From the NCBI GenBank assembly GCA_011033025.1, contig WFMF01000352.1, positions 1 through 64,000 of the forward strand: DNA of 64,000 nt, in the 5' to 3' direction. Both the position numbers and the translations under genes were made by a program. Position 1 is the first letter of the stretch; every line of letters begins with the position of its first letter. The notes beneath the pieces are model-generated. The model was not told the DNA's origin, made no database searches, and saw only the letters and a program-made list of their open reading frames with translations. Of the stretch, positions 1 through 10,632 are shown in pieces. The stretch comes from Beroe forskalii. Taxonomy: Eukaryota > Ctenophora > Nuda > Beroida > Beroidae.

Positions 1-1311
1 ATAAAGAATGTATTGAATAAGTACAGTCTCTCACCCAAGTGTCAGAACCTGGATAGGAAGGAATAAGTCCAGTAACAGGGTCTTGATGGGCAATGATAGT
101 TTTCCTGGCTATTGAATACCAGTACATAATGTCAGATTCATCATGATTGAATTCTGGCACCATTTGTGGTTTTAAACTTCCTGCTAAGAATATGGTTTTA
201 GTCAGGACATTATGGTTAAAACAATAATGAAATATACTGTCTGGTAAGGTAATGCCATCAGAAAAGTGCAGAGTGTATAAAACATGTCTGAAATGGCCAA
301 TAACTAATGAAACAATATAATTTATATGATGAGAGAGATCTACTCAATGCTTAAACTTGACCTAGGTTCAGCTTATGCTCAGCTTTTTTCATGAGATTGA
401 GGTCGAGTGTTTAAAATTAAATAAATCTGCTGATTGATAAATCTGTTGATTGATATTGATTAATATACTTCAGTGAATCATGTAAAAAATTCAGCTGATT
501 TGAATTTGAATTTGAATATAAGTTTTACAGCACAATTACAACAGTATATATTTTCTACTACAGCCTATATGAGAAGCAAATACAATAAGTATGAAAATCA
601 GCTAGCACCATCAAGCTTGAAGGTTCAAATTCATCACTGGGATAAATAATGTCCACATGACTTGCCCTCATGTGAGTTGAGTTTCATATTTCATTGGGTC
701 ACTTAATTGCTGATTCAGGATCCCAAACCAGTTTAAATCGAAGGGAATTGCTAACAGGAAAATGTTCAAACAGAAGATTTGGTATTGTTGGCTATTTGAA
801 GACACAGGAGCCAACATTGGATAATAATGGGTCTCTTAATTGAGCATTCATTATGACTGACATCATATTCATTGTTGTGTTATGTCCCAATGTGCACTTA
901 ATCTCAGTTAACCTCCATGACTGCGGCTTTGTTAACAGGGAAGGGGCTGAGATGGTTCCGCAGTACACAATTTACTGTCAGAACTACCGGTATGACACCA
1001 AACTGGCCTAGGTGAAGCATTTCTAGGATTGACTCGGTCAGAGCAGCTTTGAATTCATAATCCCATAATGACTAATAACTCAAAATCTGAAAAAGATATA
1101 TTCATTGGCTAACACTAGATCCATGTTCGCTAATACACTGCATTCAGTATGAGATTGAGGTCGTGTCAATAAACTCGTCCTGAATGTGCAGTACAAGGGC
1201 CAAATTTTATTTTAAAATAGAGGGAGCTATACCCAAGTTTAATAGCAGTATAGTATAGTATAAAATTTATATAAATATTAATGGCATTAACAGCAACACG
1301 ACCTCCATGCC
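1..1311. other. Non-coding AT-rich stretch, nothing recognised
   Basis: No open frame of useful length, splice-framed exon or tandem array was recognised on either strand. It may be intergenic or intronic to a gene beyond the window edge. Confidence 0.4.
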
Positions 1312-1402
1312 ATAAAAGAGTTTACTACAGTTTCACACCAGTAACAGTTACTAGTCGAATAAAAGAGTTTACTACAGTTTCACACCAGTAACAGTTACTA
1401 AA
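1312..1402. repeat. Tandem duplication, 47-bp period
   Basis: A segment beginning ataaaagagtttactacag occurs twice, 47 bp apart, immediately before the GC-rich array. The copies are almost identical, so the duplication is recent. Confidence 0.8.
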
Positions 1403-1415
1403 CACGTATACCCCT

Positions 1416-1860
1416 GTTTGCGTTGCGCGGCGCGCTTCCTCAAGGAAGCGCGGCGTGGGAAGAGCGCGGCCGCGGCGCGTACTCCTCCTTTCCGGGCTGA
1501 GAAAGACTACGCCGCGCATGAAAAAGCCGCGCGCGATTACGCCGCGCATGAAAAAGACGCGCGCGGCCGCGCGATTACGCCGCGCATGAAAAAGCCGCGC
1601 GCGATTACGCCGCGTATGAAAAAGCCGCGCGCGATTACGCCGCGTATGAAAAAGCCGCGCGCGATTACGCCGCGCATGAAAAATCCGCGTGCGATTTCGC
1701 CGCGCATGAAAAGGGCGCGCGCGATTACGCCGCGCATGAAAAGGCCGCGCGCGATTAGTACGCCGCGCATGAAATATGAAAAAGCCGCGCGCGATTACGC
1801 CGTGCATGAAAAAGCCTAGCCACTCGCGATTACGCCGCGCATGAAAGGCTGTGCATGAAT
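1416..1860. repeat. GC-rich 30-bp minisatellite
   Basis: About twelve copies of a 30-bp unit of the form gcgcgcgattacgccgcgc + atgaaaaagc. The period is a multiple of three, so long repetitive frames stay open on both strands (Lys/Arg/Ala-rich on plus, His/Ala/Arg/Phe-rich on minus). These are not credible genes. The left edge contains a palindrome (gcgcttcctcaaggaagcgc) and a sequence shared with 50.52-50.61 kb. The composition contrasts sharply with the AT-rich surroundings. Confidence 0.9.
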
Positions 1861-1920
1861 TATATGCCGCGTGCGTAAGAGTCTGACACGTACACGTCAT
1901 CGTTACAACGTTAACAATTA

Positions 1921-2058
1921 GGGATCGTTCACCGATGCGATTTCAACCCCCTACCCCTCGTAATATAATTGTAATCTAGTTTGTATTTAATTACAATAAC
2001 ATGATTATTACGTATTCATTTGAAACCCCCGGCCCCGGGCGATTACGTGAACGATCCC
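1921..2058. mobile_element. Short MITE, PIF/Harbinger-like (TTA target site)
   Basis: A 138-bp element with terminal inverted repeats GGGATCGTTCAC...GTGAACGATCCC, flanked on both sides by TTA (1918-1920 and 2059-2061). A 3-bp TTA duplication is characteristic of PIF/Harbinger elements. There is no coding capacity. It abuts the left end of the 2.06-8.32 kb foldback. Confidence 0.65.
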
Positions 2059-2092
2059 TTATGCGGGAGACACCGATTTACAAAGAACCTTG

Positions 2093-2245
2093 TCACGTCA
2101 GGGCACTGAAGGGCACTAGGGCACTACGTTAGGGCACTCAGGGCACTACGTTAGGGCACTCAGGGCACTACGTTAGGGCACTCAGGGCACTACGTTAGGG
2201 CACTACGTAAGGGCACTGGGGCACTAAGTTAGGGCACTTGGGAAC
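2093..2245. repeat. gggcact minisatellite, left arm of foldback A
   Basis: About seven copies of an approximately 22-bp unit containing agggcactcagggcactac. It is the inverse complement of the gtgccctgacgta array at 7.03-8.30 kb. A short third block of the same unit lies at 6058-6107. Confidence 0.85.
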
Positions 2246-2464
2246 TTCGAAATGGCATTCGGTTAGTTGACATTTTTATTCATAAATATGTTTATTTACG
2301 GTGTTAATTTACCCTACAGATTTAAGCTGGTTTACCAGCTGTATTTTGCGAAATTACACAGGCACAATAACGAACACCTTTGATCAGCACATTCCCCACA
2401 TTGCATTTACTGCGTACTTTTACAAACCGTAATAGGTACCACTATCATAGCCAATGTATGTCAC

Positions 2465-2662
2465 GTGATGTCGCCCCGTGAATGGAATGTGGTTAATATG
2501 CCTTATGCATTTTTGAGAGTTGTTGCAACTGGCGATGTACACCGTGAGTGGTCATGGTGCCTCTTTCGTTCTCCATTTATATTTTGTATGGTCAGTCGTT
2601 CAGTGCAGTGTTCAGAGTGCATTCTGCCTATACTGCTATTTACCTACATTTTGATGAATTGA
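2465..2662. other. 65-codon open frame inside foldback A, not called as a gene
   Basis: A short ATG frame that lies partly in the left arm of the inverted repeat. There is no recognisable domain, splice context or conserved partner in the opposite arm. I regard it as chance. Confidence 0.2.
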
Positions 2663-2713
2663 TCTAGTGCTGATCTATACAATGTACCAATTGTAATGAC
2701 AATTGAGCATGTA

Positions 2714-3460
2714 CAGGGTGTTTCATAAATAGTGTGACTATTTTGAAACTGTACTGGAAATTCAATGAAAGATTTAGCACACATCTAAAGGTTTAAGGTC
2801 ATACTGTGACTAACTTCACGATGAAAAATATTGATATGCCGCTGCAGTATCGAAGTGCCGCACTGACTAGCCACAAACAAAAGCACACTTCAAACGTTTC
2901 TGAAGGCATTTTCTACTAAAATTGAGAATGATAAAGGACAGCTTGCGAGTTCGAAGTGTAGAATTGTCCATACCATGAAGTATCAGTTTTGTATAGGTGA
3001 ATCAGTAACTATAAAAACCTTTGTGGGTCGAGAGTCAGGTCCAGCTTATTCTGTTAACAGACTTTATTGGTTGCGACACTTCGCAACTTACTAGGTAGAT
3101 CAATATTCTTCATCGTGAAGTTGGTCACAGTATGTCCTTAAACCTTTAGATGTGTATTTTTGATAGTTTAGACACCACACAGCCTCAGTTGGACCAACAA
3201 AACTTAGTACAGTGTTTAAAAGGTATGCAAAACAGCGAATCTCCTACCATGCATCAAATTTGGAAATTTCCAGTTTCTGAAACCATGCCCTAGCAAGAAG
3301 GTCAATTTGTGAAAAATATACAATTGCAATCATCTGGCAACTTTTTTGGCATAAATTCCAAACATATTGGCATAACAAGAAGACTGGAAATCAGTGCTAA
3401 GTCTTTCATTGAATTTCCAGTACAGCTTCAAAATAGTCACATTTAATATGAAACACCCTG
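2714..3460. mobile_element. MITE with TA target site and long subterminal inverted repeats
   Basis: Terminal repeats start CAGGGTGTTTCAT, flanked by TA (2712-2713, 3461-3462). The inverted match runs about 65 bp into each end (through gtactggaaattcaatgaaa), and a second matched block lies inside (2775-2833 with 3100-3160: catctaaaggtttaaggtca and its complement). No coding region. The TA duplication suggests Tc1/mariner mobilisation. It is nested inside foldback A. Confidence 0.7.
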
Positions 3461-4833
3461 TACATACTACATACTTAAATTGATTTAAAGACAGTGAGGG
3501 TCGGGTATTTGGGTAGTCATTGGTGGTGTCTGTCTGTGTGACCGTGTGTCATGCCGATGTGTAACTGTAAGCAATGATGGGACGAGGACTTTTACCTCAT
3601 GATTCATCGTATCTTTTCCCGATGTTTTAAGCTAATGATGAGACAGCAGACACAGAGGCTTTCATTGTATCGTATGTAGTACACCAGCCAGCATACTTAC
3701 GGCTTCACGGGCATATAACAATCCTCACCCTCTCATAGAGATCCTAAACCCGTCACCTACCACCACTGCAAAACTTCGATTCTCCATTGCCTGTTAACAC
3801 CAGAGCTCCAGTGGCTCAGTGGTGCCTTTTTAATTTTTAGTCCTGTGTGTAGCCTGTTACCTTTAAATTTGATATTGCTGATGCCAACTGCTTCGCGGCT
3901 GGCATCAGCAGGACTCATAGCACCAGTCAAAAAACGTATTCATATTGCATGGTCGAGATGTGCGTGGATGTTAGTGCACACCACAGTCCACACCCTATTC
4001 CCAGTGTTTTCACATCATTCATACACGTACGTACATCGTACATACATCGTACATATGCGACGGTTGTTTATTAAAGGGGTAGTACACTCCAGAAAAAGTA
4101 CCACTTTTTATGATCTTATTTACTAACCAGTACTGCGAAAATAATTTTAGTGAAATTCCCATGTTTCTACTTACTCCCAATCGCGAGATATCGCACCTAT
4201 ATGTTTTGGCGCGATTACATCACTCGGGCAGCTCACCTCAGCTGACGCTGTGCGCGCTGTGTGAAATATAGTGTATTCTCCTATACCTACCTCTTATGTA
4301 CTCATGCATTTTCAATCGCATAAATTATGTGCTTCTCTCCCTTCCATGATCTATGCAATTGCTTGAGTCCATGCTATCAATTACACGATCTGTCACGATG
4401 AAATTAAAATAGGGAATTACAAATTAGAAAGGGATGTACCTACTGGAAGTAATATGAATATTTGCGAATTATGATAGAAAATTGGTAAAGATATGTATTC
4501 TTGCGATACTTGCAAATGAGTTTTAAAAACGATTCTTTTTGGACACCAATGTATGGTAATAATTCTCAATCTTGAAGTTATAGATTATACACCCTAATAC
4601 TCAAATAGAATTTGTTTGCTGTTGCACTTCTATCCTCTACATCCGTTTTCTTGAAGCATATCTCTGAGTTAGCTCTAGCATTGTGCGCATTGACTGTCCA
4701 TGAATGGGACGAAACAAATAATCACGGCTTTCTAGCGGAATTTTGATATTGTTTTCTACAGTGAGGTTGAACTTGAAGACAAAACAAATTCAGTCAGCCA
4801 CGAGAGAAACAGTACACGTTTTGTATCGACGAG

Positions 4834-5157
4834 TTGTCTGTACTATGTGATCCTAGCCTGGAACCAAGAAATAGAGAAATTAGTGACCATGATTGTGATG
4901 AGAAGCCTTCTATTTTGTCATTGGATACGAAAGTGGAAACTAAAATGGCGGTTCAGAGAATGAGATATCTTACATTGGTGAGACTTGAGAGTAACAACGA
5001 TGGCAGTCTACTGATGGATTGCGTTCCTTTTCACGATGTGAAGCTGTCCACGGGCCTGATGATGACTACTGTTGTCGTATCAGTGACTCTATCTATAGTG
5101 TTATGGACAAAGAGGGTAAAAATTGTATTACGGAGACTAAAGTTTAACTTGATGTGA
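4834..5157 (+). pseudogene. 107-codon open frame in the piggyBac-type element
   Basis: An ATG frame of 107 codons, acidic at the start and ending with a hydrophobic stretch (TTVVVSVTLSIVLW) and basic residues. I do not recognise it. It lies between the TTAA-flanked inverted repeats and 90 bp before a P2RX7-C-like fragment, so it may be part of a decayed cargo gene. There is no splice evidence and no homologue that I can name. Confidence 0.25.
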
Positions 5158-5247
5158 TAGAGAACCCGGAAATAATGACGTATTGAAATTATTATGATTG
5201 ACATACAGTAAAGGTAGTAAATCATATTTGAGCAAAGAGGTGGACAG

Positions 5248-5397
5248 TAGAGGCTATCGCGATTTGTGCTACAAATTCTTTGTTTTCCTGTACACTCTAC
5301 AGTGCATATGACTGTGTTGTACGGCATATCAGGCAGCAATATCCTGATGAGAAACACGAGTATACTGGCTTCAAAGCTGGTAATGCGTCTGTACTAT
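5248..5397 (+). pseudogene. Decayed P2RX7 C-terminal-like domain
   Basis: Two frames together read GYRDLCYKFFVFLYT and then, after a frame change near 5300, AYDCVVRHIRQQYP followed by DEKHEYTGFKAG and a stop. This resembles the end of the P2X7-receptor intracellular domain (P2RX7_C), whose pattern is Y-R-x-x-A-Y...P-S-C-x-x-x-x-I-R-x-x-F-P...Y-x-G-F. The domain is common in uncharacterised invertebrate proteins. The frameshift and the missing upstream Cys-rich part indicate a relic. Its place within a TTAA-flanked element suggests it was cargo. The assignment is from memory of the family pattern only. Confidence 0.4.
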
Positions 5398-6414
5398 AGT
5401 ACAAGGATTTTTAATATGCTTTAAAACTGGATGATCTATTGGTTATCTAACTGCTCTTAGCTAATAAAGTAGTATTATAAAGTAAACACTAAACAACAAA
5501 TTCTGAATCCATATCGCCGTATCCAAATTAGAGTCGAATTTAGTAGTTTGTATCAGTAATATTGCATATGGACGAAGTAGTTTATTTGGAAATCTATAAA
5601 CTGCTGCTAATGATGATAAAGGTATTTTTATTACTCAAAAGTTTATTATGATCGTCCTAAGATATGACAATATCAATTCGTATCATGGCTAGAAATAATA
5701 GCAAGATATACAAATAGCGAACGGTGAAAATACAATAAAAAACCTAATTGTCTGAAAAATAAAAAAATCCCGACAATTGTACCCGATTTAGCACCTTGAA
5801 TTCACACCATCACATAGATTTCACACGTATTGTAACGCTGCGCGGCAACCTGTCCTGCCCAAGTGACGTCATCGCGCTGAAATCTATAAACCGCAATAAC
5901 TCGCGAACTAATTGAGGTAGAGGCATGGGGATTTCACTATTTTAAAACGTGAAGTGTGGGAAATCATAAAATCATAATTTTTTGCATGCTGTTGGAAGTC
6001 GATTCTATAGTATACTACCCCTTTAATACATGTTCGCGCCTTCCATAAATTCCAACTACGTCAGGGCACTCTAGGGCACTTTTTAGGGCACTCCGGGGCA
6101 CCAAATATTGGACGCAGAAGTAACATGTCGTACAGCAGGGGACTTCTATGAGTTAACCATGCCAGACACACATTAGCACCACAACAAAAGTTGGGTTTAT
6201 ACCCTGTGTCTAATGGAAATGTTTCCTTGCGTTTGACAATTGATGCTCACACAGTACTATTAAATTTCCAATTTGATGTTATATAAGCTAGTCTTTATGT
6301 GAGAGACGAACCGGAAGAACCAACCATCAAGCACAGCTCACCAGACAACGGAATCAATCTAAATCTTGGCTGTATAATCACATTCGTTGCTATAGCTATG
6401 TCCTGTACGGAGCC

Positions 6415-6488
6415 CCTGTTTCGATTCCTTTTATAGACTTGATCACATGAATAATGTGATCAAGTTTATACAAGGAATCGAAACTCAG
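6415..6488. repeat. Imperfect palindrome, about 74 bp
   Basis: The left arm (cctgtttcgattcctt...gatcacat) is complementary to the right arm (atgtgatcaag...aaggaatcgaaa) with a very short loop. It would form a stable cruciform or hairpin. It lies in the interior of foldback A. Confidence 0.8.
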
Positions 6489-6588
6489 GGACACATGATC
6501 TAAATCACTTGATCAAAAGATAATCACTTGATCAAAAGGTATAGACATAACCACGCGACCAGAAATTGAGAGTCAGAATCAGTAGTGA

Positions 6589-6659
6589 CACTATAGTGTA
6601 GGTATATAGCAGAATGCACTCTGACAGAGTGCATTCTGCTATATACCTACACTATAGTG
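6589..6659. repeat. Perfect 71-bp palindrome
   Basis: Two 35-bp arms separated by a single A. The left arm starts cactatagtgtaggtatata and ends actctg; the right arm is its exact complement. No coding or target-site features were seen around it. Confidence 0.9.
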
Positions 6660-7029
6660 ACTCTGTGAACACTGAACCGAAACCACCGACCAATACCATA
6701 CTGATACAACATGTACTAAATAAAAATGGATGACGAAAGAGGTACAACTCATGATGTACATTGCTATAGTTAAATGTACTCTCAAAAATGCATAGTAACC
6801 ACATTCCATACCTGACACGTGACATGCATTGTCTATGATATAACGGTTTAAAATGTAGTTGTACAGTAATTACATTTACAATATTGTGCTGATTTCAAGG
6901 TGTTCGTTATTGTACCCGTGTACATTCATTAAATACAGTAAAAGGAGCAAGTAAACCGGGTCAAATTAATGAGGTAAATAAGCAGGGTTAATTAATATTA
7001 AACTTAAAGTTAATAGTAAATAGACATTG

Positions 7030-8295
7030 TAAACAGGTGACCTAACGGAGTTCCCTGGTGCCCCAACGGAGTGCCCCAGTGCCCTGACGTAGTGCCCCAG
7101 TGCCCTGACGTAGTGCCCCAGTGCCCTGACGTAGTTCCCTTGAGTGCCCTGACGTAGTGCCCCAGTGCCCTGACGTAGTGCCCTTGAGTGCCCTGACGTA
7201 CGCTTAGTGCCCTGAGTGCCCTGACGTAGTGCCCTAAGTGCCCTCACGTAGTGCCCCAGTGCCCTGACGTAGTTCCCTTGAGTGCCCTGACGTAGTGCCC
7301 CAGTGCCCTGACGTAGTGCCCTTGAGTGCCCTGACGTACGCTTAGTGCCCTTGAGTGCCCTGACGTAGTGCCCTAAGTGCCCTCACGTAGTGCCCCAGTG
7401 CCCCTGACGTAGTTCCCTTTGAGTGCCCTGACGTAGTGCCCCAGTGCCCTGACGTAGTGCCCTTGAGTGCCCTGACGTACGCTTAGTGCCCTTGAGTGCC
7501 CTGACGTAGTGCCCTAAGTGCCCTCACGTAGTGCCCCAGTGCCCTGACGTAGTTCCCTTGAGTGCCCTGACGTAGTGCCCCAGTGCCCTGACGTAGTGCC
7601 CTAAGTGCCCTCACGTAGTGCCCCAGTGCCCTGACGTAGTGCCCTTGAGTGCCCTGACGGTGCCCCAGTGCCCTGACGTAGTGCCCTTGAGTGCCCTGAC
7701 GTACGCTTAGTGCCCTGAGTGCCCTGACGTAGTGCCCTAAGTGCCCTCACGTAGTGCCCTGTGCCCTGACGTAGTTCCCTTGAGTGCCCTGACGTAGTGC
7801 CCTAAGTGCCCTCACGTAGTGCCCCAGTGCCCTGACGTAGTTCCCTTGAGTGCCCTGACGTAGTGCCCCAGTGCCCTGACGTAGTGCCCTAAGTGCCCTC
7901 ACGTAGTGCCCCAGTGCCCTGACGTAGTGCCCTTGAGTGCCCTGACGTAGTGCCCCAGTGCCCTGACGTAGTGCCCTTGAGTGCCCTGACGTACGCTTAG
8001 TGCCCTTGAGTGCCCTGACGTAGTGCCCTAAGTGCCCTCACGTAGTGCCCCAGTGCCCTGACGTAGTGCCCTTGAGTGCCCTGACGTACGCTTAGTGCCC
8101 TTGAGTGCCCTGACGTAGTGCCCTAAGTGCCCTCACGTAGTGCCCTGTGCCCTGACGTAGTGCCCTTGAGTGCCCTGACGTAGTGCCCCAGTGCCCTGAC
8201 GTAGTGCCCTTGAGTGCCCTGACGTAGTGCCCCAGTGCCCTGACGTAGTGCCCTAAGTGCCCTCACGTAGTGCCCTGTGCCCTGAGTGCCCTAAA
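7030..8295. repeat. gtgccctgacgta minisatellite, right arm of foldback A
   Basis: About 1.27 kb of an approximately 18-22 bp unit (gtgccctgacgtagtgcccc and variants) arranged in higher-order blocks that include the marker gacgtacgcttag. It is the inverted counterpart of 2093-2245 and far longer. The higher-order pattern points to expansion by unequal exchange or slippage after the arms formed. Confidence 0.95.
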
Positions 8296-8329
8296 ACGTG
8301 ACAAGGTTGTCTCCCGATTTAACGGAGTT

Positions 8330-9925
8330 TTGCCCAATTTTATTGTTCTATTTTAAGGAAACAATATGAAAACAACCAATTTACGTTAAAAGTATGCTAA
8401 ACGGTTATGTAGCGATGCAAATAAATGTAAAAGTGGTTACACTCACATAATTCCAAACTTTTCCAATTATATAATACACATTCACATACTTAATACTCAA
8501 AACAGCGGTAAGGTTACTCTTCTTGATTGAAGTGATTGTCCAGACTTGAACTGCACCCGACGTTTCAATTCTATTAATTACGAATCTAATCATACTGAAA
8601 GTAATGCCAAATGCTGTTTTGTGTTTGTTGAAATTCATATTGATTTTAAAATTGATACATCACTAGAGTTTCAAAAACCAAACAGCATTTCGTTTACTCA
8701 GTTTCTTCAGACGGTTAAAATAATGAGACCAAAATGGACATCAGACTGAAAATTGAAGAACACTGAACTTTATCAGCAGATGTCCAATTGAGTCTCGAAT
8801 GGTTCTTTGCTTTTACAAGTATTAATAATCCAGTGGCACCACAAAAAGTTTTAAAAATGGTTCGCCACAAGGGCGAAAGACAAGCGTAAAATATGGACTC
8901 CGCAATAGAACTGAACTTTTTACCATATCGCAGCAGCATCCAAGATACCTGACACGCATTACATGCAGACTGATACGCTTGAGGCTTGTTTTTGTTATGG
9001 CTTTATGCTAACGTTCGAGGTAGGGTAAGACTATCAATACTGGCCACATAAACGTACCGAGCTTCTTGGATAATGCCCAAATCGAAATTTTTATATCCCC
9101 TTCAATTTTATCAGCTGCTCCTTGTCGTAAGAGTAAACATGAGTCATTGAAAGCTAAAAAATAAATCTCATCACTCCTGAAAAATTCGTGAAATATAGAT
9201 CCAGGAAATTCCTTAAAATAATTTAAATCTCATTACCAAGACAGCGATAAATAGAACAGAATAGATGCGATTAGAGAAGTCTTCAATCCCAAAAAGCTAC
9301 TAGAAAGCAAACGTTGAGTATGTGGGTTACATGCTGGGTATTAGTAATGGATAAGGTATGAAGTTATGGACATGAAGTATTATTAGTTCAAATTACCTTC
9401 AACGAACTGCAATCATTTTGTAGTTAAAAGAAGTGACTGCTTATAATTCACCAGTAATAAAATAAAAATAAATCTTGCGGCAGGAGACTTCAGAGGGCTG
9501 AGTGAAAGCCCCAATTTCACCGGTTGCAAGATTCGTGGGCATGATAATCTAAAAGGTAACTGGTAACGATTGAAACAGTTTAACATTTCAATTCTGAAGT
9601 TATATGCAATACTGATGTGACAAAAGATCGAGAATATATGACTCGAAATGCCTGAAAAATTCTCATACTTTGTGACATATTGCAGTCATATTATTTTCCA
9701 AGATTCATTGGTAGTAAGAGAGGACCCGCATCATAACTCGATATTTTAAAAATCGGTTAAAACATATCACGTATAAAACCTGAATTAAATAAATAACAGA
9801 GATGGACTGATTTAAATTAATAAATTGACTGCATCATCGACATCATCTTGAAGAGTACAGGAACATCGTCTTTTCCACAGATGAATTACCAGATATAGCG
9901 AATGATTCTGACACTTGCAAGTAAC
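8330..9925. other. Non-coding stretch, no gene seen
   Basis: AT-rich DNA with only short frames on both strands (for example a 74-codon minus frame at 8715-8939) that have no recognisable domains, splice contexts or poly(A) context. No tandem arrays. Confidence 0.4.
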
Positions 9926-9931
9926 TCACCA

Positions 9932-10022
9932 GGCACGATTCACGCACGTGCACGGAGCCGCGCACGATTCACGCACGTGCACGGAGCCGCGCACGATTCA
10001 CGCACGTGCACGGAGCCGCGCA
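9932..10022. repeat. 29-bp repeat, three copies, each with a CACGTG box
   Basis: Three near-identical copies of a 29-bp unit (gcacgattcacgcacgtgca + cggagccgc). Each carries a palindromic CACGTG at 9945-9950, 9974-9979 and 10003-10008. CACGTG is the E-box for bHLH-Zip factors. It lies about 150 bp from paired CRE palindromes, in a locally CpG-rich patch downstream of WDR26. Confidence 0.85.
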
Positions 10023-10169
10023 CATTTGTGACTGTCTGAACCACTCAGTTTCTCAGTGTAGCGGCATCTGTGTAGGGCGTCCAACAGATCTCTATTAGCT
10101 CTCTCGGTGACATGCTGGCGAGATGATGACGAAATAACACACGGTCTATTAAATGAGCACGTTGTGATG

Positions 10170-10197
10170 TGACGTCACTAGGGTGGGGGTGACGTCA
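10170..10197. promoter_or_regulatory. Paired TGACGTCA (CRE) sites
   Basis: Two perfect TGACGTCA palindromes (10170-10177, 10190-10197), 20 bp apart, close to the three E-boxes at 9.95-10.01 kb. CREB/ATF factors bind this sequence. The cluster may be a promoter or enhancer, but no transcript start is identifiable. It lies 230 bp beyond the WDR26 stop codon. Confidence 0.4.
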
Positions 10198-10423
10198 CGT
10201 CGCTACGTCATACCTGAGTTCCCGATGCTGAACCTGACTTTTCAGAAACCATGAGGGAGGTTAGTCGGTAGAAAGCTAATTTAACTTGTTCATTATTATC
10301 GCCAAAAGTGAAAAATAACATTAGAACTAATCAATGTGCGGCGTAACGAGGTCGGGAATCAACAGAAGCATTGAAGAAGGTTTTCTTATTCAGTACATCC
10401 CTGATCATACTAAGATTAATATG

Positions 10424-10632
10424 TCAATTCCACATGACACCAAAACCCCATCCATCCCACGTACCAGAGTTTATGGGCGGACCCCAAAGCCGCACGCTAG
10501 CGTCGTCTGACCCCGAGACAAAGCAGTCTGTGTAGACGGGGTTCCAGGAGACACATGATACTATCCGAGTGTGTCCGACCAGCTTAAGGATGGGAGCAGA
10601 GGTGTCACGCTTAAACACGTACACGTGGTGAT
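10424..10632 (-). CDS. WDR26: WDR26 exon 11 (last WD repeat and stop)
   Basis: Follows acceptor CAACCCCTCAG. With the G from exon 10 it reads DHHVYVFKRD...GHTRIVSCVSWNP...GSDDASVRLWGPP and a short Trp/Gly-rich tail before the stop at 10424-10426. It matches the final WDR26 blade (DHKVYIW, GHTRTVNCVSWNP, SDDGTVRIWGP). No canonical AATAAA was seen close downstream. Confidence 0.95.

Larger units (their letters stand above)
4071..6026. mobile_element. piggyBac-type element (TTAA-flanked), defective
   Basis: Flanked by TTAA on both sides (4071-4074, 6023-6026) with terminal repeats AGGGGTAGTA...TACTACCCCT. The inverted similarity extends about 170 bp (for example gtgaaattcccatgttt at about 4150 against its complement near 5930, and the gcgcgat...acatcac block at about 4210 against 5870). 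TTAA duplication is diagnostic of piggyBac. No DDD transposase frame was recognised; the interior carries short open frames and a decayed P2RX7-C-like domain. It is nested in foldback A. Confidence 0.7.
2062..8325. mobile_element. Giant foldback element A (6.3 kb) with minisatellite arms
   Basis: The left end (gggagacaccgattt...ccttgtcacg, about 2066-2100) recurs inverted at 8300-8325. Inside it, a gggcact minisatellite (2093-2245) recurs as a much expanded inverted array (7030-8295). Further in, 2240-2520 matches 6779-7030 in inverse (for example caataacgaacacct at about 2366 and its complement at about 6900; tggaatgtggtta at 2483 and its complement near 6799). The interior holds two smaller TIR elements. 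Arms are moderately diverged and unequal because the right array has expanded. No transposase was recognised. The architecture resembles Drosophila FB elements; homology to them is not implied. Confidence 0.65.

Noticed and set aside
1325-1900. 191- and 133-codon frames through the GC-rich array
   Set aside because: Period of 30 bp keeps both strands open; sequences are pure repeats.
7030-8295. CRISPR-like regular repeats
   Set aside because: Units abut without unique spacers and the genome is eukaryotic; this is a minisatellite. The same applies to the 18-bp array at 28.1 kb.
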